From: Anaerolineales bacterium
GTDB lineage: Bacteria; Chloroflexota; Anaerolineae; Anaerolineales; UBA11579
Length of the DNA stretch: 64,000 bases
Assembly: GCA_019637675.1 (NCBI GenBank)
Contig: JAHBVE010000001.1
Span: forward strand, 62,001-126,000
Reading direction: 5' to 3'
Part shown: positions 26,445-35,812 of the stretch, in pieces
Layout: each line of letters opens with the position of its first letter
Position numbering within the stretch: position 1 is the stretch's first letter
The notes under the pieces: model-generated
The model's input: only the letters and a program-made list of their open reading frames with translations
What the model was told of the DNA's origin: nothing
Databases searched by the model: none
Position numbers and translations under genes: made by a program

Positions 26445-28403
26445 ATGAATAAGCATAAGCTGTTAGTCGTAGCCTTCTGCTTCCTTGTATTGACATCTGC
26501 CTGCGGGGCTCAGCCATCGGCTGTGACCCAGGATACGCTGGAGCCAACCGCTTCCGCTATCGTCCCAACCCCTACCGCCACCCAGATCCCTGAGCCCACG
26601 GCGACTCCAACACCGACGCCCGTCTCGTATTCCTGGCCACAGCAGCCAATTTCCCTCGAAAATGCCGCCGAGGTAACTCTTCTCGAAGAGTGGGGTAAGG
26701 GTGCGCTGGTCGCTTTGAAAGCTGTTGGGAACGGCGATATCTTTTACGCCGAAACGCTGACAAAGCTCCTCTTTTTCGAAACCGATACGATGGAGCTGCT
26801 GTTCGACATCCCCAAGCCGGTCTATTTTGCATACTCGCCCAGCAATCAGTTCATGGTTGGGGTGGATGCAAGCGGCACGGTAAGTCTTGCATCCTTTGGA
26901 GCCGATGGCTCGTCATATACACTGGAAGAGGGGCCGGCCACAAGCAATTACAACTTTGTCTTTTCGGCCAATGAAGACATTGTTGCCATCGCGCGCTACC
27001 CCACTCCAACCCAGGACTGTTGGTCGTGTGCTAAGAATGTGCGGCCGGAGTTTCATGTGATTCGCATTTACGATACTGCCACTGGCGAGTTAGCAGCCAC
27101 GCTGGATCATGGGGATTTTTCTCCCACACCAGAGCGCATCGTCATCTCGCCTGACGGAACCTACCTGCTTGTTCAGGAAGGTGGATACCAAAACAGATTG
27201 GGAATTTGGGACGTAACCAACGAGAGGATGGTCACCCGCTTTCTCGATAGGACCCAGTTGCCAACTAACCCCTTTAGCCCAAACAGTGACGTATTTGCCA
27301 CGTTCTCTGACAATTACGTATTCTTTTGGGATGTAAAGACCGGCAATTCCGCTGGCGAATATGGGACCGGCTTGGGCAGGACGTACGACCTGCAGTTCTC
27401 GGCAGATGGCGAACACGTCAGCCTGAACCGCGGCGCACAGATAAGGAAAGTCAGTGATGGCAGCCTGCTTACTCGCGAAGAAGTCCAATCTGTCGAGTTC
27501 CCTGAAGTGGTTTATCAAGAGTCGATCTCGTTAAACCTCGCGAGTCAGAAGACCTTGCTGGCGCAAGAGGGTTACTTTGGCGGCCAGGGTGTGCTCCGTT
27601 CACTCGGAGAGCAGGGTTTCGAAGTCTGGATGGCGGGCATCGAAACAGTTTGGAATCCCATCCAGGAGACCGTGCTGTCCATAGCGGATTTTGGGTACTC
27701 CGATGAAGATATCTACTTCTCTTCAGATGAATATCTGTTTCTATCATGTGCGGGCGGTCAAGCCAGTGTGTCAAGCCCCCAGGTGGACTCGCCCGCCAGT
27801 TTTGGCACCTGCGACTCCAGGACGCGCATCGCGGTATCGCCAAATTCCGGGCTGGTTGCACTGGCAAATGGGTCCGTCATCGAGCTGTACGACTGGGAAA
27901 GCGCCGAGCTGTTCGCTACGCTTCGCGCTCATCAGGATGATGTGCAGTACGTGACCTTTTCGGATGACGGGACGCTGGTGGCCTCCTATGCTAAGAACGA
28001 GCTGTTCGTCTGGAGCTTGGAAGGTGAGGTTAGGCGAACCCACACTCTGACTGGCTACACCCAGGTTATAGGTCACTTGATGTTCTCCCCAAACAATGAA
28101 GTGCTGGTCCTCAATCAAGGGGGCGGGGCGCTGGGTGTTTGGCGTCTTTCAGATAGCCAGAAACTGCGCGACATCAAGAGCGCCGTTAGTATCTCCAGGG
28201 TCGCTTTCCTTGAGGAGCCTCTTGTGCTGCTCAGCGGTTCCAGTGGCGATCTGTATCTCTGGGATTACATCGGCACAAGACTGTTGAGCACACTCCCGAC
28301 TGGTATGGGCAGGATCTCGGATATTCGCATAGTCCCAGACAGCCGTGGCATCCTGGTAGCTTCCTCGGATGGCATTGTAAAATTATGGGGACTGAATGAC
28401 TGA
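26445..28403 (+). CDS. Lipoprotein with WD40-type propeller repeats
   Basis: A 652-residue lipoprotein. The signal ends in the lipobox LTSAC, followed by a Thr/Pro-rich linker (about residues 30-60). The rest consists of propeller-like repeats, the clearest being LVALANGSVIELYDWES and VTFSDDGTLVASYAKNELFVWSL, ending in GILVASSDGIVKLWGLND. WD40 proteins are interaction platforms. Codon use is less GC-biased than its neighbours (many A/T third positions), suggesting a different origin or relaxed constraint. A terminator shared with the converging FHA gene follows. Confidence 0.87.
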   Translation: MNKHKLLVVAFCFLVLTSACGAQPSAVTQDTLEPTASAIVPTPTATQIPEPTATPTPTPVSYSWPQQPISLENAAEVTLLEEWGKGALVALKAVGNGDIFYAETLTKLLFFETDTMELLFDIPKPVYFAYSPSNQFMVGVDASGTVSLASFGADGSSYTLEEGPATSNYNFVFSANEDIVAIARYPTPTQDCWSCAKNVRPEFHVIRIYDTATGELAATLDHGDFSPTPERIVISPDGTYLLVQEGGYQNRLGIWDVTNERMVTRFLDRTQLPTNPFSPNSDVFATFSDNYVFFWDVKTGNSAGEYGTGLGRTYDLQFSADGEHVSLNRGAQIRKVSDGSLLTREEVQSVEFPEVVYQESISLNLASQKTLLAQEGYFGGQGVLRSLGEQGFEVWMAGIETVWNPIQETVLSIADFGYSDEDIYFSSDEYLFLSCAGGQASVSSPQVDSPASFGTCDSRTRIAVSPNSGLVALANGSVIELYDWESAELFATLRAHQDDVQYVTFSDDGTLVASYAKNELFVWSLEGEVRRTHTLTGYTQVIGHLMFSPNNEVLVLNQGGGALGVWRLSDSQKLRDIKSAVSISRVAFLEEPLVLLSGSSGDLYLWDYIGTRLLSTLPTGMGRISDIRIVPDSRGILVASSDGIVKLWGLND

Positions 28404-28406
28404 CAC

Positions 28407-28437
28407 AAAAAGACCCGCTATTGCGGGTCTTTTTCTT
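28407..28437. terminator. Bidirectional terminator between converging genes
   Basis: A 12-bp perfect stem (AAAAAGACCCGC and complement) with a 4-base loop has T-runs on both strands. It overlaps the last codons of the reverse-strand FHA gene. Confidence 0.88.
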
Positions 28438-29113
28438 GTTCGTCGTTGAGCACCGGGTTCTCCAGGCGCAGGCCGTGGCCCCGCACCGTGATCACGTATT
28501 CGTGGTCCGGGTCGGCTTTGGCCAGGCGGTCGCGCAGGCGGCGGATGAGCGCATCCAGCGCCTGGTCTGAGATGCTGAGCGCCTCTTCCTCCTGCCATAC
28601 ATGCTTGACCAGTTCGTCTCGCGTCACCACCAGGCCGTCGCGCAGATACAGCATCTCCAGCATCGTGAACTGCGCCACTGAGAGCGGCGGCAGCACTTCC
28701 ACATCGTTGGCCCACACGCGGCGGGAACGCTTGTCCATGTGCAGACGGCGGCGGCCTTCAGGTACCTCGGCCGGGATGTCAAAATCCAGCGGGACGGTGG
28801 CGTCCGAGCTCAAGAAGGTGAACTTCTGGGCCAGGGCGATCTGGATCAGATCGCCATCGCCCAGCAGCACGCGGCCTTTGAGCGGCTTGCCGTTGTGGTG
28901 CGTGCCGTTCTTGCTGTCGAGATCTTCGAGGGTGATGCCGTCCGCGGCGGGGATCAGGCGGGCGTGGTGGCGTGAGATCTTGCGGTCAGGAATGATGACG
29001 TCGCAATCCTCGCCGCGGCCGATGGTGAGTTGGTTGCGGATGATCCAGCGCTCTCCATTGAGTGGGCCGCTCTGTCCGATCAGTACGGGGTGACTTTCAG
29101 CGCTGGAAGGCAT
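28418..29113 (-). CDS. FHA-domain winged-helix transcription regulator
   Basis: A 231-residue protein with two domains. The FHA domain (about 10-100) has the phosphothreonine-binding pattern IGRGEDCDVII (Gly32, Arg33), SRHHARL (Ser47, His49) and SKNGTHHNG (Asn69). A C-terminal OmpR/PhoB-type winged helix (about 125-222) follows: LSVAQFTMLEMLYLRDGLVVTRDEL, then ALIRRLRDRL and RGHGLRLE. The FHA domain should read a phosphothreonine, most simply on the Ser/Thr kinase encoded divergently 110 bases away or on its substrate. That link is inferred from position. A direct phosphorylation switch without a receiver domain is the likely mode. Confidence 0.92.
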   Translation of the reverse strand: MPSSAESHPVLIGQSGPLNGERWIIRNQLTIGRGEDCDVIIPDRKISRHHARLIPAADGITLEDLDSKNGTHHNGKPLKGRVLLGDGDLIQIALAQKFTFLSSDATVPLDFDIPAEVPEGRRRLHMDKRSRRVWANDVEVLPPLSVAQFTMLEMLYLRDGLVVTRDELVKHVWQEEEALSISDQALDALIRRLRDRLAKADPDHEYVITVRGHGLRLENPVLNDEQEKDPQ

Positions 29114-29223
29114 TAAATGCTCCGCAGGTATAATACCAAATTCGGCTCACCGGCCTATACGCCAGCACGCCAGGGCCGGTTTTTTTACCCAGTATCACCA
29201 GCCGAAAGTGGAGAAGAGCACGA

Positions 29224-30207
29224 ATGCCTTTGGAAACAGGCGAGATCTTACGCGAGCGCTACCAGATCAAAGAGTTCATCAGCCGCGGTGGAATGGGCAG
29301 TATCTACCTGGCCGAGGATCTGCGTCTGGAAGGTCGCCTGTGCGCGGTCAAGGAAGTTCGCCTCGACCCCTCGCTGTCTGAAGAGACCCTCGACCAGACC
29401 CGCGCCCAGTTCCTGCGCGAGGCCACGGTGCTGGCGCGCCTCGACCATCCCAACCTGCCCAAAGTGTCCGACTTCTTCTCCGAAGGCCAGAGCGATTACC
29501 TAGTGATGGATTTTGTCCCCGGTGGTGATCTGCGCTCGTTGATGATGGAAGCCAAGCAGCGCGATGAATTCCTGCCCGAGGTTGAAGTGCTGGCCTGGGC
29601 CGGCCAGATCGCCGAGGCGTTGAGCTACCTGCACAGCCAGGAGCCGTCGATCCTGCACCGTGACGTCAAGCCCAGCAACCTGAAGCTGACGCCCAATGGC
29701 GTAGTCAAGCTGGTGGACTTTGGCCTGGTCAAGATCCTCGCCGCCCAGGAAGACACCGTCACCATCGTGCAGGGGCGCGGTACAGCGCTGTACACGCCGC
29801 TGGAGCAGTACGGCGGCGATACCGGCCACACGGATGTGCGCAGCGATGTGTATGCGCTCGGCGCCACCCTGTACCACCTGCTGAGCAACACCGCCCCGGT
29901 GGAAGCCCGCGAGCGCTTCCTGCACCCGGAGCAGATGCCCAGCCTGCGCAGCCTCAACCCGGAGATCAGCCCGCGTACTGAGCGTGCGGTCATCTGGGCG
30001 CTGAGCCTGCACCCAGAGGAGCGTCCGCAGAACATTGCCGAATTCCAGGAAGCGTTGTTCGGCAAGCTGGAGCCCAGTGGGCGTGGCGCGGGCCGCGTGC
30101 CGGCCCCCACCTGGGGCGATATATTGGCGCGCGGTACGGAGCGTTCGTTGGTATGGTTTGCGGGCTTGCTGCTGCTGCTGGGCTTTATTGCGACGATCGG
30201 GCATTAG
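29224..30207 (+). CDS. Membrane-anchored Ser/Thr protein kinase
   Basis: A 327-residue Hanks-type kinase. The glycine loop is RGGMGSIYLA (21-30), the ATP-binding Lys is Lys43 (AVKEV), the catalytic loop is HRDVKPSN (145-152) and DFG is at 165-167. The APE region is replaced by YTPLEQYGG, as in many bacterial members. A single C-terminal transmembrane segment (about 306-324) ends the protein, with no extracytoplasmic sensor. It is therefore tail-anchored, with the kinase inside. It is divergent from the FHA regulator, and its last 23 bases overlap the 3' end of the converging GH3 gene. Confidence 0.95.
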   Translation: MPLETGEILRERYQIKEFISRGGMGSIYLAEDLRLEGRLCAVKEVRLDPSLSEETLDQTRAQFLREATVLARLDHPNLPKVSDFFSEGQSDYLVMDFVPGGDLRSLMMEAKQRDEFLPEVEVLAWAGQIAEALSYLHSQEPSILHRDVKPSNLKLTPNGVVKLVDFGLVKILAAQEDTVTIVQGRGTALYTPLEQYGGDTGHTDVRSDVYALGATLYHLLSNTAPVEARERFLHPEQMPSLRSLNPEISPRTERAVIWALSLHPEERPQNIAEFQEALFGKLEPSGRGAGRVPAPTWGDILARGTERSLVWFAGLLLLLGFIATIGH

Positions 30208-33004
30208 GCCGGCGGCGCGTCCACAACCACCACAACCAGCCACTCAGGGCGCCGGCCAGCGCACCGGCCAGCACCGAGATCACCAATCCCCATTTACCGC
30301 CAAATTCCAATATCTCGCGGCTGCCCGGTAGATCCAGCGAGAGGTAGCTGCCTACCAGCAGGCCGCCGATGAAGGTGGTCAGCGCCCAGCGCACACCCCA
30401 GCGTACCTGGTGCAAGTTGGCGCCGCTCTGGTAGGCGAACAACGCCGCCACGGAGGAGATCAGCACCCACAAGAACCAATCCACCAGGTCAGTGCGGCGG
30501 ATGGTTTCTTCCGTGCTGCCGGGCTGCTGGGTCACCAGCGGCGTGAGCGCCGCCTGGGTGGCCAGGATGGATTGGGCGGTTTGCGTGGCTTGCAACGCCA
30601 GGCCTTCCGGGTTGATGCCAGCCACGTTGAACTGCTGGCCCAGCGCCAGGGCGGGCGGGTCGCCGCTGGAGGCGGTCAGCACCAGCGTGCCTTCATCTTC
30701 GATCGAGTAGTTGGCCGTGGCGATGCCCAAGTGGGTCTGGGCGGTGATCTGGCGCTGCAGGGTGGACTGCTCTGTGATCAGGCTGATCGAGAAGCTCACC
30801 GAAGTGTTGTCAGGCACAGGATGCCCGTTGTGATCGAGGATAGGGCCGGCTTGCAAGCTCAGCAGGTCGCCCGCCTGGAAGGTGGGCGGCTCTGCGGTGG
30901 CGGCCGACTCGCTGGTCGCCTCAGGCGTGGCCGTGGCAGCTGGCAGGATGCGCGTGACCTGCAGCGGGATCTCGCGGCTAGGGTTGGGCGCCAGCGCCTC
31001 GCTCAGGTTGTAGGCTACGCCCTCGACACTCACGGGGGAGGCGCCGCGCGGCTCGATCTCTTTGAAGAGCAGGCGGGCAGCCACTTCGGCCAGCTCCTTG
31101 TTCTCGCCGTAGAGCCCGTAGTAGGCCGTGACCTTGGTCACGTCCGTGGCGTCGAGGTAATAGGGGGCGTTGAGCGCAAAGACCACAACCTTCTTGTTCT
31201 GCAGCAGGTCCATGCGTTCCGCAAGCAAGCGCAGCAGCGCCTGCGACTCGGGGCGAGCCGGGTTGTTCTGCGTGACGCCGAACACCACCCATTCGGCGCG
31301 GGCCAGGTTGCCGAGCAGCGGATCCTCGCCCTCGATGTTGCCATCCAGCGTGCGCGTCAGCTGCATGAACGAGAAGGAAGCCAGGTTGGCGGCTGAGATC
31401 TGGTTGCCGCCGGCCTGCCCATATAGACTGACCACCGCCTGGGCGAATGAATTGGCCGAGACTTCCTGCTGCGGCGTGCACTGGCTGCACTGCTGCGAGG
31501 TGTAGCTGTCAGTAATGAAGACGATCTGCTCAAAGCGGCCGGGCGGCTCGGGCAGCGCATCGGCCAGGGCCGATGCGCTGGGGCTGAACAGCGTGGCGGC
31601 GCGGCGGCCGACTTCAAATATGAAGGCATTGTTGCTGCCAACAGCGTCCAGCTCGTCAGAGTCAGTCAGCACCTGCGCCGCCGAGAAGGCGGGATACAGC
31701 TCGTACTTTAGCGTGAGGATGCGCAGCACGGATTCATCCACGCGCTCGGCGAAGGCCAGATCCTCGCGATACTTCTGGGCGAAGAACTGCACGGTGTTGA
31801 TGACGGTCGTGTAGCTGTTGGGATCGCCGGTGGAGATGAAGTTGCCGAGATACAGTAGGTCATTGCCGGCCAGGAACGCATCCCGCGCCACCAGCGTGCC
31901 GTTGAAGCTCTGCTCACTGGCGTCATAGCTGCGGCGCACCGCCCGGGTGCCCAGGCTGTCGCTGACCACCAGGCCGCCATCCTGGCGCCACTGCGCAAAG
32001 GCGGGCAGGGCCATCAGGTCGTTGAAGGCCTGCAGATCGAAGCTCAGCGGGCGGGTCGTGGTGCGTACGTTGCCTTGGAAGCCCTGATAGCGAATGTGAG
32101 CAAGCAGCATGCCGTCGGCCACGGCATCCGCCGTGGCGGCGTTGCCGGTGACGGAGAAGAAGGGCGGCAGCTCCACCTGGGTCAGCTGGGTGAGCGATTT
32201 GCGGATCGTGGGCACTTCATCTTCAAGCGGGCGGTCAGAGTCGCCATAGCCGGGCAGGTGCTTGGCCACCACAGCCACCCGGTTCTGGCTGCCGATGTGC
32301 ACGCCGGAGATAAAGGCCTGGCCCATCTGGCCCACCCAGTACGGGTCACCGCCAAAGCTGCGCACGCCAAGGTCGCCCGTGGAGTCTGGGCGCGGGTTTT
32401 CGAGCACATCCAGCGAGGGGCCGAGCAGCATATTGATGCCGAGGGCCGAGAGCTCGCTGCCCAGCAGGGCGCCAGCCTGCTGGGCGAGGGCAGTGCGCCA
32501 AGTGGCGCCCAGCATCATGGCGTTGGGTTGCGGGCTGAGTACATCCAACAATTGGTCGTTGGGATAGCCGTCGCCCTCCTGGGAGACGGCTACCAGTAAC
32601 GGAATATAGGTAGGGGTGTAGTCTGCCTGGCTGGTCAGGTCGCGGCGGGCGGCTTGCGAGGCGTCCTGCTCGGCTGTCTGGAGTTGGCTGATGAGCGTAT
32701 GGGCGGCAGTGATGGTTTCGGGCTGGGCGACGAAATTGTCCATGTCGCGGCGCAGTACTACCCCGCCGATGTGATAGTTGTTGATGAGGTCGTAGATCTG
32801 GCTCTCAGGCGGGGCGCTGGCGCCGCTGAAGGTGACCAGGAAGAGCTGGCCCACCCGCTCCTCGGGTGTCAGGCGCTCCAGCAGGGCTGCCGCCCGCGCC
32901 TCCGGGTTGCTTTGGGCCGAGGGGGCCGCAAAAGCCTGCGAGACGGGCAGGGCTTGTAGCAGCAAGGCCAGCAAGAGGGCTGCCAGTAGGAAGCGGTAAC
33001 GCAT
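30185..33004 (-). CDS. Glycoside-hydrolase family 3-like secreted, membrane-anchored protein
   Basis: A large protein (939 residues from this start) with a signal peptide ending near SQAFA-A. The N-terminal catalytic GH3 domain has KHLPGYGDSD, the segment LLAHIRYQGF, and VVSDSLGTRAV, where the Asp is the probable nucleophile. A middle region resembles a GH3 C-terminal domain and contains a CSQC motif. A Thr/Ala-rich linker, an immunoglobulin-like domain and two or three C-terminal transmembrane segments follow. GH3 enzymes of this type include beta-N-acetylglucosaminidases. Substrate unknown; peptidoglycan or oligosaccharides are possible. The frame is open to 33097, and an ATG at 33028 is an alternative start. 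Confidence 0.85.
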   Translation of the reverse strand: MRYRFLLAALLLALLLQALPVSQAFAAPSAQSNPEARAAALLERLTPEERVGQLFLVTFSGASAPPESQIYDLINNYHIGGVVLRRDMDNFVAQPETITAAHTLISQLQTAEQDASQAARRDLTSQADYTPTYIPLLVAVSQEGDGYPNDQLLDVLSPQPNAMMLGATWRTALAQQAGALLGSELSALGINMLLGPSLDVLENPRPDSTGDLGVRSFGGDPYWVGQMGQAFISGVHIGSQNRVAVVAKHLPGYGDSDRPLEDEVPTIRKSLTQLTQVELPPFFSVTGNAATADAVADGMLLAHIRYQGFQGNVRTTTRPLSFDLQAFNDLMALPAFAQWRQDGGLVVSDSLGTRAVRRSYDASEQSFNGTLVARDAFLAGNDLLYLGNFISTGDPNSYTTVINTVQFFAQKYREDLAFAERVDESVLRILTLKYELYPAFSAAQVLTDSDELDAVGSNNAFIFEVGRRAATLFSPSASALADALPEPPGRFEQIVFITDSYTSQQCSQCTPQQEVSANSFAQAVVSLYGQAGGNQISAANLASFSFMQLTRTLDGNIEGEDPLLGNLARAEWVVFGVTQNNPARPESQALLRLLAERMDLLQNKKVVVFALNAPYYLDATDVTKVTAYYGLYGENKELAEVAARLLFKEIEPRGASPVSVEGVAYNLSEALAPNPSREIPLQVTRILPAATATPEATSESAATAEPPTFQAGDLLSLQAGPILDHNGHPVPDNTSVSFSISLITEQSTLQRQITAQTHLGIATANYSIEDEGTLVLTASSGDPPALALGQQFNVAGINPEGLALQATQTAQSILATQAALTPLVTQQPGSTEETIRRTDLVDWFLWVLISSVAALFAYQSGANLHQVRWGVRWALTTFIGGLLVGSYLSLDLPGSREILEFGGKWGLVISVLAGALAGALSGWLWWLWTRRRPNARSSQ

Positions 33005-33164
33005 TGTGGTGTGGAGAGGGCGCGTCATTGCGGCAGAAAAGGCGGTAACAAAAAACCGCAAAGCTTCAACCATTTGCGGTTGAAGTAAATTATACACGGC
33101 GGGCTATGGCCTTATCCAACCCTATGTAATGTGCGGCTGGAGATCGGCCGCTTCGATCCGCATA

Positions 33165-33170
33165 TATAAT
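33165..33170 (+). promoter_or_regulatory. Candidate -10 box close to the glycosyltransferase start
   Basis: Consensus TATAAT ends 9 bases before the ATG at 33180, so transcription would begin almost at the start codon and give a leaderless or near-leaderless mRNA. Confidence 0.5.
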
Positions 33171-33179
33171 CACGACACT

Positions 33180-33863
33180 ATGAAGCTAAGCGTTGTTATA
33201 CCGATTTTTAATGAAGCCAATACGCTGGAAGAGATCGTGAAGCGCGTGCGCTCCTCCGGCCTGGCCGATGAGCTGGTGCTGGTGAACGATGGCTCTACGG
33301 ATGGCACGCCCCAGCTGCTCGACAAACTGGCAGGCCAGCCTGGCGTCCAGGTGCTGCATCATGAGCGCAACCAGGGCAAGGGGGCCGCGGTGCGCACGGG
33401 TATCGGCGCGGCCACCGGCGACCTGATCCTGATCCAGGATGCCGATCTGGAGTACGACCCGCGTGACTTCGAAAAGCTACTGGACCCCATCCAGAACTCG
33501 GGGGCGGATGTGGTGTATGGCTCGCGCTTTTTGGGCGGCCCGCGCCGTCCCACCATGTTCCTGCATATGGTCGCCAACAAGCTGCTGACCCTGCTGACCA
33601 ATATCCTCTACAACAACATCCTCACCGATATGGAGACGGGCTATAAGCTCTTCAAGCGTGAGGCGCTGCAAGGCATCACCATCCGCTCCAACAGTTTTAA
33701 CTTTGAGCCGGAGATCACGGCCAAGCTGCTCAAGCGCCGCGTCCGCATCTTTGAAGTGCCGATCAGCTTCAACCCGCGTGATTATTCAGAGGGCAAGAAG
33801 ATCGGCCTGAAGGATGCCTTCGAAGCAGTATGGGCCTTGTTCTGGTATCGCTTTTTTGATTAG
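33180..33863 (+). CDS. Family 2 glycosyltransferase (dolichol-phosphate-mannose-synthase-like)
   Basis: A 227-residue GT2 enzyme that transfers a sugar from a nucleotide donor to a lipid or other acceptor. Visible motifs are SVVIPIFNEANTL, LVNDGSTDGT, the metal-binding DADLEYDP, and YGSRFLGG. TDMETGYKLFKREAL is typical of the DPM1/DPMS-like subgroup. No transmembrane segment is evident. The start at 33180 agrees with the -10 box just upstream. It stands alone between the divergent GH3 gene and a repeat cluster. The acceptor, perhaps polyprenyl phosphate, is inferred. Confidence 0.92.
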   Translation: MKLSVVIPIFNEANTLEEIVKRVRSSGLADELVLVNDGSTDGTPQLLDKLAGQPGVQVLHHERNQGKGAAVRTGIGAATGDLILIQDADLEYDPRDFEKLLDPIQNSGADVVYGSRFLGGPRRPTMFLHMVANKLLTLLTNILYNNILTDMETGYKLFKREALQGITIRSNSFNFEPEITAKLLKRRVRIFEVPISFNPRDYSEGKKIGLKDAFEAVWALFWYRFFD

Positions 33864-33883
33864 GTGACCGCTAACTCGGTTTG

Positions 33884-34014
33884 TCATTCCGAGCGAAGCG
33901 AGGAATCCGTATTGGCTGTGTTTTGTGTTCCCACATATCTGTAATAGGCCAAACCGGCGCTTGACGGATTCCTCCTCGACCCGCGCCTAGGGCGCAGGCC
34001 TCGTTCGGAATGAC
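33884..34014. repeat. Palindromic repeat element, GTCATTCCGAG variant
   Basis: The left end GTCATTCCGAGCGAAGCGAGG pairs imperfectly with the right end CCTCGTTCGGAATGAC. An inner pair GGAATCCGT / ACGGATTCC is also present. It is the same family as the element at 11741-11863. Confidence 0.85.
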
Positions 34015-34028
34015 AATGGGTGGGATTT

Positions 34029-34061
34029 GTCATTGCGAGGCGCAGGCCTCGTCGCAATGAC
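34029..34061. repeat. Short hairpin copy of the GTCATTGCGAG repeat
   Basis: GTCATTGCGAGGC and GCCTCGTCGCAATGAC nearly abut and form a single hairpin, a minimal unit of the family next to the larger copy. Confidence 0.8.
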
Positions 34062-34071
34062 GGGTATGCAA

Positions 34072-35763
34072 TTACTCAGCTGCTTTTAGATCGCGCACAT
34101 TGAGCTGCAACTGTGTGCGCCCGTTGAACTCGTTGGTCTCGAAACGATAGAGCAGGTCGATCGCATTCGGCAGCCGCCCGGCCCATTCCCCCATCCCAAA
34201 CGCGATCGCATCGTACACGATGCCCCCGTCGGTGACGGTGAGCTTGAGGTGGCGCGCATCCGCGCCCACCGTGCGGGCCGAGCGCACGGTCAGGCCGCGG
34301 CTCACCAGGTTGACCTGCGGGTTGCCGAAGCCGGTCGGCTCCAGCAAGGCCAGCTGGTTGAGCACATCCGGCTTGAGCTGGTGCAGCGGCAGCTCGGCGT
34401 CCACCTTGATGACCTGGCGCAGGTCCAGCGCGCCCAACTGCTCGGTGGCGATCGCATTCATGCGCTCCAGCAGCTCCGGCACGCGCTCGTTGCGGATGGT
34501 GAAGCCGGCTGCCGCGGCGTGCCCGCCGAAGTTCTCGAACAGGTCGGCGCACTGCTCCAGCGCATTGGTGATATGGAAGTGTGGGATGCTGCGGCACGAG
34601 GCGCGTGTGAACGCATCGCCCTGCTGGCCGACGATGGCCGGGCGATAGAAGCGTTCCACCAGGCGTGAAGCGGCCAGGCCCACCACGCCGGAGCTGTACT
34701 CCGGGTGAATGGCGACCAGCAGCAGCGCCTCCGGGTCGGCCTGGGTCGCCAACACCTCGGCTGAGGCGCTCATCTCGCGCGTCAGCGCCTGGCGCTCCTT
34801 GTTGCGCACATCCAAATACTGGGCCAGTTGGCCGGCCTTGAAGACATCATTGGTGGTGAGCAGGTCGTAGGCGGCTTTGGCGTTCTCCATGCGGCCGGCT
34901 GCGTTGAGGCGCGGGCCGAGCATGTAGCCAATATCGCCCGAGCTGACCCCGGCCGGCTTGACGCCCGCCGCGCCCATCAGGGAGAGTAGGCCCTGGCGGG
35001 CCGGCCGGCGGATCTGGGCCAGCCCCTCGCGCACCAGCCAGCGGTTCTCGCCGGCCAGCGGCACCATGTCAGCCACGGTGCCCAGTGCCACCAGGTCGAG
35101 CCCCATCAGCGGGTCGGCGTTGGGCTGCAGGCGGGACTGCAAGGCCGCCGCCAGCTTGTAGGCCGTGCCCACGCCGGCCAGCTGCTTCTCCGGGTACTCA
35201 TCGCCGTCTTGCTTGGTGTTGATGATCGCCAACGCATCCGGCAGTTCCGGGCCGGGCGTGTGATGGTCCGTGATGATGAGGTCGAGCCCCAGCCTGCGCG
35301 CTTCGGCGGCCTCGGCCAGCGAGCGGATGCCGCAGTCCACACTGATGACCAGGCTGACGCCGGCTTCCTTCAGCGTGTGCAGGGCCTGGATGTTGAGGCC
35401 GTAGCCCTCTTCGAAGCGGTCTGGGATGTAATCCCGCGCCCGGCCGCCCAGCGCCTGGATCGCCTGCACCAGCAGGGCGGTGGCGGTGACGCCGTCGGCG
35501 TCATAGTCGCCATATACCGCCACCAGCTCCTGGTTGCGGATGGCATGCTCGATGCGGTCAACGGCCAGCGCCATATCCTTGATGCGCAGCGGGTCGTTGT
35601 CCTCCGGCGGCAGGGCGCCGAGGTAGCGCTTGGCCGCTTCAGGCGTCGAGTGTTCGCGGTTGTAGAGGATCTGACGCAGCAGGCCAGGATAGGCCGACAG
35701 CGCGCTGTCCGCCTCCGGCGTGATAAGGTCAGCAACCTTCCAGATCTTTTCCAGTGGTGGCAT
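34072..35763 (-). CDS. recJ: Single-stranded-DNA exonuclease RecJ
   Basis: A 563-residue RecJ, a 5'-3' single-strand exonuclease in recombination and mismatch repair. DHH-family motifs are VYGDYDADGVTATALL, the central VISVDCGIRS and ITDHHTPGPELPDALAIINT. The DHHA1 region contains FGGHAAAAGFTIR. Length is typical. It is divergent from the yvcK gene with a 49-base gap. Downstream lie only repeat elements and the converging glycosyltransferase. Confidence 0.97.
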   Translation of the reverse strand: MPPLEKIWKVADLITPEADSALSAYPGLLRQILYNREHSTPEAAKRYLGALPPEDNDPLRIKDMALAVDRIEHAIRNQELVAVYGDYDADGVTATALLVQAIQALGGRARDYIPDRFEEGYGLNIQALHTLKEAGVSLVISVDCGIRSLAEAAEARRLGLDLIITDHHTPGPELPDALAIINTKQDGDEYPEKQLAGVGTAYKLAAALQSRLQPNADPLMGLDLVALGTVADMVPLAGENRWLVREGLAQIRRPARQGLLSLMGAAGVKPAGVSSGDIGYMLGPRLNAAGRMENAKAAYDLLTTNDVFKAGQLAQYLDVRNKERQALTREMSASAEVLATQADPEALLLVAIHPEYSSGVVGLAASRLVERFYRPAIVGQQGDAFTRASCRSIPHFHITNALEQCADLFENFGGHAAAAGFTIRNERVPELLERMNAIATEQLGALDLRQVIKVDAELPLHQLKPDVLNQLALLEPTGFGNPQVNLVSRGLTVRSARTVGADARHLKLTVTDGGIVYDAIAFGMGEWAGRLPNAIDLLYRFETNEFNGRTQLQLNVRDLKAAE

Positions 35764-35812
35764 AGCGGCGCAATGATACGCTGTTTTTTTTGTGCGTTAT
35801 CATCCTAGCGCT

